A DNA stretch of 6,119 nt from the NCBI GenBank assembly GCA_910577805.1, contig CAJTOE010000142.1, positions 1 through 6,119 of the forward strand, written 5' to 3'. The translations under genes were made by a program, and so were the position numbers. This document shows positions 1 to 5,283 of the stretch, piece after piece. Each line of letters starts with the position of its first letter. Position 1 is the stretch's first letter. Origin of the DNA: an uncultured Oscillospiraceae bacterium. GTDB lineage: Bacteria; Bacillota; Clostridia; Oscillospirales; Oscillospiraceae. Below the pieces are notes generated by a model that saw only the letters and a list, made by a program, of their open reading frames with translations, ran no database searches and was not told the origin of the DNA.

Positions 1-1
1 C

Positions 2-121
2 ACCGACGTGGCCGACGAGATGATGAAGTACGTCAAGAACAACATTCTGGTGCAGTCTGCTCAGGCCATGCTGGCCCAGGCCAACCAGGTGCCTCAGGGC
101 GTGCTCCAGCTGCTGGGCTGA
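2..121 (+). CDS. fliC: Flagellin, C-terminal end (partial)
   Basis: This is the 3' end of a flagellin gene, the structural subunit of the extracellular flagellar filament. Thirty-nine codons are visible, in frame from base 2, ending in TGA at 119-121. The peptide contains KNNILVQSAQAMLAQANQ followed by VPQGVLQLLG. This closely matches the conserved C-terminal D0 helix of bacterial flagellins such as Bacillus Hag, which ends in a very similar AQAMLAQANQ-PQ-VLQLL stretch. That helix packs in the filament core and is needed for export and polymerisation. The start and the variable, surface-exposed central domain lie outside the window, so glycosylation sites cannot be examined. A strong terminator follows 33 bases after the stop, then genes for glycan synthesis, which suggests this flagellin is their target. 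The gene could equally be named hag; the symbol only indicates the family. Confidence 0.95.
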   Translation, partial: TDVADEMMKYVKNNILVQSAQAMLAQANQVPQGVLQLLG

Positions 122-154
122 TTCTGAGCGCAGGTTTAAAAGTTCCAATGCCAC

Positions 155-184
155 AGGGGGCGGGCGCAAGCCCGCCCCCTTTTT
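155..184 (+). terminator. Rho-independent terminator of the flagellin gene
   Basis: Bases 155-165 pair without mismatch with 170-180 (11 bp, ten of them G-C) around the GNRA-type loop GCAA at 166-169. The stem closes into a run of five T (180-184). This is a textbook intrinsic terminator for the highly expressed flagellin transcript. The left flank has no matching A-run, so it should act only on rightward transcription. The T-run ends six bases before the next ribosome site. Confidence 0.95.
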
Positions 185-190
185 GAGAAA

Positions 191-200
191 AAGGAGGTCC
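191..200 (+). promoter_or_regulatory. Ribosome binding site fixing the GTG start of the first glycosyltransferase
   Basis: AAGGAGGTCC is nearly fully complementary to the 16S rRNA tail. GGAGG ends at 197, eight bases before GTG at 206. This strong site justifies the GTG start over any internal ATG. Confidence 0.85.
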
Positions 201-205
201 CCGCC

Positions 206-2344
206 GTGGAATCGAAGAAACAGCCCCTGCTGTCCATCGGCATGATTTTTAAGAATGAGGCCCGCTGTCTGGAGCGGTGCCTGCACTCCCTCCAGCCTCT
301 GCGGGAGGCTGTCCCCTGCCAGCTGGTGATGGCGGATACCGGCTCGGACGACGGCAGCCGGGAAATCGCGGCGCAGTATGCGGATGTGCTCTTTGATTTT
401 CCGTGGGTCAACGACTTTTCCGCTGCCCGGAATGCCGTTCTGGATCGCTGTACCGGCCAGTGGCACTTGTCCATTGACTGCGACGAGTGGTTAGATGAGG
501 ACATCTCCGAGCTGGTGGAATTTTTGCGCACACCTGTCAAGTGGAAAGAATTTAAGGGGATTGCCTTTATTCTGCGCAATTACATGGAGAAGGATTTTAA
601 TGGCGCGTTCAATGAGTTTATGGCTCCTCGAATGCTTTCCATGTCTCTGGGGATGCGCTACGAGGGCCGGATTCATGAGCGCTGTAATATGGAAAAGACG
701 AATGTGCTGGGCATCCGCAAGCCGCTCATCCACCACGACGGCTACATAGATTTCAACCAGGACAACAGCAAAGAGAAGCGGGAGCGTAATATGACGCTGC
801 TCCGCGCGGAACTGGCGGAGCGTCCGCAGGACCTTCTGCTTCGGATGCAGTGTCTGGAGAGCAGCGCCGGAGAGGAGCAGCTTCGATTTGTGCGCTTGGC
901 GGTGGAGGGCGTGGAGGAACGCCTGGAGAACTGGGAAGAATACGGCCCGCCGATTCTGCGCCACGCGGTCAATGGGGCCAAGGCCGCAGAGCTTCCAGAG
1001 CTTTGGCCGTGGATAGAGCAGGCCCGCGAGCTGTTTCCGGAGTCGGTTTATGTCAAGGTGGACGTGGCTTACACGGCGTTTGTAGACCGGTTTGACAACC
1101 AGGAATATGCCCTGGCAGTTCAGGAGGGCGAACGCTATTTGCAGGGCCTGAAGGACTACCGCGCCTGGCGCTTTAATCCCAACGAGCTGCTGTCCAGCGC
1201 ACTGGACCATATTGTAAACGCGAAAGAAAACACGGTGCTGATTTGTATGTCCAGCGCATACCACGAGCTGGGTCAGGAGGAGCAGGCATGGGAAGCGCTG
1301 AAAAAGGTTGCGATTCCGGGCATTCCACAGGAAAATGTGCAGAATTATACGGGAATGCTGCTCAATCTCTACGCCCAGGCAAAGCGGGATACCAAGCAGG
1401 AGCTGAATGCACTCTGGAACGAGGTGGAGGCCGGCTGCCGCCGGAAGGATTTTTTGATGGCTGCATCCCAGACCCTTACGAAGGACTACCGGGAGCAGGA
1501 GATATTGCGGGGAGCCCGTCATGCCTGCGAGGCCTTGGCAGTTCTGGCGGACAGATGCGACCTGGGCCGTGCGGCCCGTGTGATTTCGCTGGAATCCACC
1601 GGGGACATCAAGGCGGTGCTGAATCAGGTGGAGGATTGGAAGCAATTTTCCATCCACGCGCTGATTCATGCTCTGGAGTGCGGTGTGACATTCCCGCTGC
1701 CGGAAAAGCCCCTGACGCTGGAGGAAATGGACGCACTGGCGGACCGCATTGCCCGCGCGGGGAATGAAATCCTGGAGTTCAATGCACAGTTCGACGGCGT
1801 TTCTTTCGGTGAAAACGCGCAGCTGCTCTGCTGGGCAAGAGCGCTTTCCATGGTTGTGCTGCAAGTATTTCCGTGGAAAAACGCTGGCGTCGAGAACACA
1901 GAACGGGGCCTGCAAGCGGTGCGGGTGTTTGCCCATGTTGAGCGGGCGTTTCTGCACGCGTGCTACGCAGAATCGGCCCTGACCGAAGCGCGATTGTTCC
2001 TGCTGCCGCCCATGCACCGGTTTGGCTGGCATGTCGTCCATGCCTTCGACGCTCTGGCGGCGGGGGACCGAATGGGCTATGTGCGCTGTTTGCGAAACAG
2101 CCTGACCGCCAACGGGGATATGGGGTCTCTGGTGGAGTTTTTGACCGAAAATACTCCGGAATTGCAGCCCTCCCGGCCATCTGCGGAGCTTCAGCTCCTG
2201 GCGGACCAGGTGCGTTCTCTGCTTATGCTGTACCCGGAGGGGGACCCGATGCTGGAGGCCCTGAAGGCCAGTGAAGCGTATCAGAGGGTGGCGCATTTGA
2301 TCGAGGGGACAGCGCCCGCCATATGGGGAAGCCTTGCGCAATAG
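206..2344 (+). CDS. SunS/LgtF-like family 2 glycosyltransferase with long helical C-terminal region; probable flagellin glycosyltransferase
   Basis: A 712-residue cytoplasmic protein with no signal peptide or membrane segment. Residues 1-200 are a GT-A family 2 glycosyltransferase of the SunS/LgtF-like type. Visible motifs are LSIGMIFKNEAR (9-20), ADTGSDDGS (43-51) for nucleotide-sugar binding, DFSAARN (70-76), the metal-binding DxDE as DCDEWL (91-96), RYEGRIHE (151-158), HHDGY (176-180) and KRERNMTLL (191-199). All are typical of this branch. Residues 200-712 are mostly alpha-helical, with a TPR-like pair near 344-369 (AYHELGQEEQAWEAL) and another TPR-like helix near 616-633. This part may bind the protein acceptor. 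Enzymes of this shape next to flagellin genes in Clostridia are thought to transfer a sugar from a nucleotide donor to Ser/Thr of flagellin. That role is inferred here from position, and the sugar is unknown. GTG at 206 is chosen because a strong ribosome site precedes it. First gene of the operon; the next starts 19 bases after its stop. Confidence 0.85.
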   Translation: MESKKQPLLSIGMIFKNEARCLERCLHSLQPLREAVPCQLVMADTGSDDGSREIAAQYADVLFDFPWVNDFSAARNAVLDRCTGQWHLSIDCDEWLDEDISELVEFLRTPVKWKEFKGIAFILRNYMEKDFNGAFNEFMAPRMLSMSLGMRYEGRIHERCNMEKTNVLGIRKPLIHHDGYIDFNQDNSKEKRERNMTLLRAELAERPQDLLLRMQCLESSAGEEQLRFVRLAVEGVEERLENWEEYGPPILRHAVNGAKAAELPELWPWIEQARELFPESVYVKVDVAYTAFVDRFDNQEYALAVQEGERYLQGLKDYRAWRFNPNELLSSALDHIVNAKENTVLICMSSAYHELGQEEQAWEALKKVAIPGIPQENVQNYTGMLLNLYAQAKRDTKQELNALWNEVEAGCRRKDFLMAASQTLTKDYREQEILRGARHACEALAVLADRCDLGRAARVISLESTGDIKAVLNQVEDWKQFSIHALIHALECGVTFPLPEKPLTLEEMDALADRIARAGNEILEFNAQFDGVSFGENAQLLCWARALSMVVLQVFPWKNAGVENTERGLQAVRVFAHVERAFLHACYAESALTEARLFLLPPMHRFGWHVVHAFDALAAGDRMGYVRCLRNSLTANGDMGSLVEFLTENTPELQPSRPSAELQLLADQVRSLLMLYPEGDPMLEALKASEAYQRVAHLIEGTAPAIWGSLAQ

Positions 2345-2350
2345 AGAGAT

Positions 2351-2357
2351 GGAGGGA
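2351..2357 (+). promoter_or_regulatory. Ribosome binding site fixing the start of the FkbM gene
   Basis: GGAGGGA lies seven to eight bases before ATG 2364. It selects that codon over the upstream in-frame TTG (2334), which overlaps the previous gene, and over ATG 2349, which itself overlaps this site. Confidence 0.75.
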
Positions 2358-2363
2358 ATCGGT

Positions 2364-3491
2364 ATGCACAACAGCAAAGACAGCCTGCGGGACCTGCTGG
2401 TCCCAGAACGTTCCAACCGTCTTTTGGAGACGGCGGAGCGGTTAGTCCAGGACATGCTGGAGCAGCCTGGTGAGTTCGCGGTCTGGGGCGCGGGGAACAG
2501 CGGGATATACACCCGGCGTTTTCTGGAGGAGCGCAGCGGCGGTGTTCTGCGGCCCAGCTATATTGTAGACAACAATTCGTCTCTGTGGGGCCGGGACAAT
2601 ATCATCAGTCCGGAGGAGTTTTTCCAGCTGCCGGACTGTCCCAAGCGGCTGATTATCGCGGTGTATGTGGCGGACCAGGTATTGGAGCAGCTGAAAGGAT
2701 TTTCCTACGACGGTGCCGTGGACTGTCTCAATATGGTGGCGTACTACCGCGCCGGGGACCTGTGGTCCATTTACGAGGAGCATTTCCATCAACTGGAGGA
2801 GACCTATAATCTGCTGTCAGACGACCGTTCCCGAAGCACATTTGCAGGATTTTTGAATTATGTCAGGACCCTGGACGACCGGTACTTGGCACAGATCAAC
2901 GGCGACAGCCGGGACAAGCTCATGGACCCGTCCATCCTGCGACCCGGTAAGCAGGAGTGCTTCCTTGATGTGGGCGCGTTTACCGGAGACACGATTGTAT
3001 CCTTTTTGAGAAGCACGCAGGGGGCGTATCAGAGCATCACAGCTTTTGAGCCGGATGTGGAGAACTATAGGGCACTCTGCCAATTTGCAGACAAAAGCGG
3101 GCTGGAGCGCATTACGCTCAAGCGCATGGCGGCGGGACGGGAGAACGGCGTTTTACACTTTGAGGCGGGGGTGTCTGAAAGCTGCCGTCTTTCGGAGAGC
3201 GGGACCTGTGCGGTGGAGGTATGCCGTCTGGACAGCCTTCCGGAGGCGCAGGACGCTACAATCCTGAAAATCTCAGCCAATGGGGCGGAGATGGACGTGC
3301 TGCGGGGTGCGGAGGGCCTGCTTTTGCAAAACAGCCTGAAAATCTCGACGTACACCAGCGGTTCTCTACTCTGGGAAATTCCCCAATATCTCAAAAAACA
3401 GAACCCCAATTATCAGTTACATTTCAGGCATTATGGATTCGGATTGCAGGCCATGACCTGTTATGCCATTCCAGATGGAATGGAGGGGTAG
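2364..3491 (+). CDS. FkbM-family methyltransferase homologue with N-terminal Rossmann-like domain
   Basis: A 375-residue soluble protein in two parts. Residues 36-125 form a Rossmann-like nucleotide-binding segment with the glycine motif AVWGAGNSG (39-47) and IVDNN (67-71). Residues 190-375 are an FkbM-type SAM-dependent methyltransferase fold. Motif I is LDVGAFTGDT (201-210), motif II is AFEPD (227-231), and the family's C-terminal WEIPQYLKK and RHY blocks are present (337-345, 355-357). FkbM enzymes O-methylate sugars or other hydroxyls, so a role in methylating the flagellar glycan or its precursor fits the context. Oddities: the block usually written LKIDVEGAE reads LKISANGAE (301-309), losing both acidic residues. 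The YHK-x-x-D stretch that normally precedes WEIP is TYTSGSL here. The SAM site looks intact but catalysis may be altered or lost. The ATG at 2364 has the best ribosome site. The stop lies one base before the next start, indicating translational coupling. Confidence 0.8.
   Translation: MHNSKDSLRDLLVPERSNRLLETAERLVQDMLEQPGEFAVWGAGNSGIYTRRFLEERSGGVLRPSYIVDNNSSLWGRDNIISPEEFFQLPDCPKRLIIAVYVADQVLEQLKGFSYDGAVDCLNMVAYYRAGDLWSIYEEHFHQLEETYNLLSDDRSRSTFAGFLNYVRTLDDRYLAQINGDSRDKLMDPSILRPGKQECFLDVGAFTGDTIVSFLRSTQGAYQSITAFEPDVENYRALCQFADKSGLERITLKRMAAGRENGVLHFEAGVSESCRLSESGTCAVEVCRLDSLPEAQDATILKISANGAEMDVLRGAEGLLLQNSLKISTYTSGSLLWEIPQYLKKQNPNYQLHFRHYGFGLQAMTCYAIPDGMEG
3482..3488 (+). promoter_or_regulatory. 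Ribosome binding site fixing the start of the nucleotidylyltransferase
   Basis: GGAGGGG lies inside the last codons of the FkbM gene. Its GGAGG core ends six bases before ATG 3493. This makes 3493 the start and excludes the earlier in-frame ATGs at 3463 and 3475. Confidence 0.8.
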
Positions 3492-3492
3492 T

Positions 3493-4218
3493 ATGGAGTG
3501 CAGGAAAGCGATCTTAATGGCAGCCGGGAAGGGCAACCGTATTTCGCGGATGATTCAGGACATACCAAAATCCACGCTTCCCATTGGCGGGGTCCCTCTG
3601 ATTCGGATCACGGTAGAAAAGTTATTAAAGCTGGGCATTGAGCCGGTGGTGGTGGCGGGCTACCACAAGGACACAGTGGTCCATTCCCTGGAGGGACTTC
3701 CGGTCAAGTATTACCACAACCCCTTTTACGCCGTGACCAATAGCATTGCCAGCCTTTGGTTCGCCCGGCAGGAGCTGACGGACGACGTACTGATTATGAA
3801 TGCGGATGTGTACGTGTCGGACGAGATTTTAGACGACGTACTGCGGGACCCCCGCCAGGCGGTGATGTCCATTGACGTGACCCGGCGCAAAACGGGAGAC
3901 TATTTCTTTGCTACGACGGAGAGCGGAGCCATCAAGAAGTTCGGAAAGGAGCTTCCCCTGGAGGAGCGGAGCTGTGAATATGTAGGCCTGGCTAAGGTCC
4001 GCAGGGAATTTCTCCCCCGGTTCACGGCCCGTCTGGACGAGCTGATCGGCCGGGAGGAGTACATGCTCTGGTGGGAAAACGTGCTGTACTCCTTTGCCGG
4101 ACAGAATGAGTATCCCATCTATACGATTGACGTAAAGAACCTGTTTTGGTCGGAAATCGACTATTTTGACGACTATGAGCGGATTTTAAAGTACCTGGCA
4201 GATCAGTCGGGGTGTTGA
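3493..4218 (+). CDS. LicC-like nucleotidylyltransferase (phosphocholine cytidylyltransferase family)
   Basis: A 241-residue soluble enzyme of the NTP-transferase superfamily. It would join an NTP to a phosphorylated small molecule, giving an NDP- or CMP-activated donor plus pyrophosphate. Motifs in order: ILMAAGKGNRI (7-17) for NTP binding, PKSTLPIGG (25-33), VAGY (54-57), YHNPFYAVTNSIASLWFAR (74-92), MNADVYV with probable metal-binding D105, and EIDYFDDYERIL (221-232) with probable second metal ligand D223. The NP-x-Y---TN--SL block and the C-terminal EID motif are typical of the LicC branch, which makes CDP-choline, rather than of glucose-1-phosphate thymidylyltransferases. The length fits a stand-alone LicC-type enzyme. 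ATG 3493 begins the protein right before the NTP motif, as in relatives, so ten upstream in-frame codons are excluded. It lies between the FkbM and aminotransferase genes and probably shares a pathway with the latter. The true substrate (phosphocholine, a phospho-amino alcohol, a phospho-amino acid or a sugar phosphate) cannot be read from sequence. Confidence 0.85.
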   Translation: MECRKAILMAAGKGNRISRMIQDIPKSTLPIGGVPLIRITVEKLLKLGIEPVVVAGYHKDTVVHSLEGLPVKYYHNPFYAVTNSIASLWFARQELTDDVLIMNADVYVSDEILDDVLRDPRQAVMSIDVTRRKTGDYFFATTESGAIKKFGKELPLEERSCEYVGLAKVRREFLPRFTARLDELIGREEYMLWWENVLYSFAGQNEYPIYTIDVKNLFWSEIDYFDDYERILKYLADQSGC

Positions 4219-4219
4219 C

Positions 4220-4225
4220 GAGGTG
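4220..4225 (+). promoter_or_regulatory. Ribosome binding site of the aminotransferase gene
   Basis: GAGGTG sits in the 12-base gap between the previous stop (4216-4218) and ATG 4231. It is moderately strong and well spaced. Confidence 0.6.
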
Positions 4226-4230
4226 CGGCG

Positions 4231-5283
4231 ATGTACATAAACGAGCGGATGCGCCGGATGGCGCGTGTGAAATGGGAGGACGACAGGACAGGGTTTCTGC
4301 GCCTGGATATGAACGAAAATCCAGCGGGACTGCCAGAGGAGTTTGTCCGGGGAGTCTGTGCGCAGATAGATGGGGGCCTGCTTGCCCGTTACCCGGACCA
4401 GACCCGTCTGACGGCGGCGCTGTCGGAGCGAGAGGGCGTGCGTCCAGAGCAGATTGCACTGACCAACGGCTCGGACGAGGCCATCCGCGGGGTGCTGGAG
4501 ACCTTTGCAGGACCCGGAAGCCGGGCGGTCATCGTAACACCCAGCTTTGAGATGTACCGTATTTACAGTGAAATGCTGGGTGTGGAGCTGGTGCGGGTCC
4601 CGTTTGGGGAGGACCTGACGCTTCCGCTGGACGTACTCAAAAGCGAAATCACCCCGCAAACAGATTTGGTGATTTTGTTCAATCCCAACAGCCCCATTGG
4701 GGAAGCGTACACGCTGGAGGAGCTGCGGGAGCTGCTGACGGCGTGCAGGCAAGCGGGCGCGCTGGCGGTAATCGACGAGGCGTACTATCCCTTTGGGGTA
4801 TCCAGCGCGGTAAAGCTGCTGGAGGAATTTCCTGATTTGATTGTCCTGCGGACGTTCTCGAAGCTGTATTCTCTGGCGGGCCTGCGGGTGGGCTATGCCC
4901 TGGGAAATCAGGAGTGGATTCGCTGCCTGCAAAACGGTCTGGCCACTTACAATGTAAACGCAGTGGGCCTTCTGTTTGCGGAGGAGCTGCTCAAGCGGTC
5001 CGACGTGATTGAGGGGCTGCTCCGCACGGAGGCGGAGGGACGGCGCTATCTTCTGGAACAGCTGGAACAGGCGGGCTGTCCGTACTATGCGGGCGGCGGC
5101 AACTACGTTTTAGTCAAGCCCGTCAGACCTGCGGCGGAAATTGCTGCAAAGCTCTATCAGAGAGGTATTTTGATTAAAACCTATCAAAGCGGTGTGCTGA
5201 AGGATTGGATTCGCGTGACGACAGGGAGCAAAGAGATCATGGAGCAGTTTTGGGAGGCGTATTGCAGCTGTGAGGACAGATAA
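4231..5283 (+). CDS. HisC-like PLP-dependent aminotransferase (fold type I, class I/II)
   Basis: A complete 350-residue enzyme, close to the usual length of histidinol-phosphate aminotransferase. Motifs in order: RLDMNENPAG (24-33), TNGSDE (78-83), PSFEMYRIY (104-112), NPNSPIG (151-157), VIDEAYYPF (180-188, with D182 for the pyridine nitrogen and Y185), TFSK (208-211, with K211 the Schiff-base lysine), LAGLRVGY (215-222, phosphate-binding R219), YNVNAVG (240-246), GGGNYVLV (288-295) and WIRVTTGS (326-333, substrate carboxylate-binding R328). All PLP-contact residues seem intact. The N-terminal LDMNENP is HisC-like rather than CobD-like. HisC relatives often act on phosphorylated amino compounds, which fits the adjacent LicC-like gene. 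I infer that the pair builds an activated amino-containing group for glycan synthesis. Histidine synthesis is unlikely because no other his gene is present. The usual NPNNPTG reads NPNSPIG, a mild departure. The 3' end overlaps the next gene by 14 bases. Threonine-phosphate decarboxylase activity is an alternative. Confidence 0.85.
   Translation: MYINERMRRMARVKWEDDRTGFLRLDMNENPAGLPEEFVRGVCAQIDGGLLARYPDQTRLTAALSEREGVRPEQIALTNGSDEAIRGVLETFAGPGSRAVIVTPSFEMYRIYSEMLGVELVRVPFGEDLTLPLDVLKSEITPQTDLVILFNPNSPIGEAYTLEELRELLTACRQAGALAVIDEAYYPFGVSSAVKLLEEFPDLIVLRTFSKLYSLAGLRVGYALGNQEWIRCLQNGLATYNVNAVGLLFAEELLKRSDVIEGLLRTEAEGRRYLLEQLEQAGCPYYAGGGNYVLVKPVRPAAEIAAKLYQRGILIKTYQSGVLKDWIRVTTGSKEIMEQFWEAYCSCEDR
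5252..5257 (+). promoter_or_regulatory. Probable ribosome binding site of the last glycosyltransferase
   Basis: GGGAGG lies within the end of the aminotransferase gene, 12 bases before GTG 5270. The spacing is longer than ideal, so initiation may depend on ribosomes finishing the upstream gene. Confidence 0.45.

Noticed and set aside
122..154. Possible promoter in the AT-richer stretch before the terminator hairpin
   Set aside because: GTTTAAAA near 133-140 is the only AT-rich word. No properly spaced -35/-10 pair or sigma-28 pattern accompanies it, and transcripts from here would meet the terminator at once.
136..579. Minus-strand open frame of 147 codons running across the terminator hairpin
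   Set aside because: It would translate through the flagellin terminator and antisense to the glycosyltransferase catalytic motifs; the peptide has no family features.
1779..2180. Minus-strand open frame of 133 codons
   Set aside because: Low-complexity R/A/P/S composition and full overlap with the helical part of the glycosyltransferase; no motif and no good ribosome site noted.
2334..2363. Upstream TTG start for the FkbM gene, overlapping the first glycosyltransferase
   Set aside because: The ten added codons lack a ribosome site, whereas ATG 2364 has GGAGGGA at the right distance.
491..2512. A 673-codon open frame on the minus strand, antisense to the first glycosyltransferase
   Set aside because: It is rich in R, H, Q, L and P, shows no recognisable domain, and lies across a gene with clear family motifs and a strong ribosome site. 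Long open antisense frames are a known by-product of GC-rich third codon positions.
3463..3492. Upstream ATG start for the nucleotidylyltransferase
   Set aside because: The extra ten residues would include the ribosome site itself, and family members begin a few residues before the NTP-binding motif, as ATG 3493 does.
4186..4932. Minus-strand open frame of 248 codons opposite the aminotransferase
   Set aside because: Composition (Q, R, L, H) is that of an antisense shadow, and the + strand carries the full set of PLP-enzyme motifs.
4231..5283. Housekeeping histidinol-phosphate aminotransferase (hisC)
   Set aside because: The fold and motifs fit, but no other histidine gene is nearby and the gene is embedded in a glycan operon, so only the family, not the hisC role, is called.
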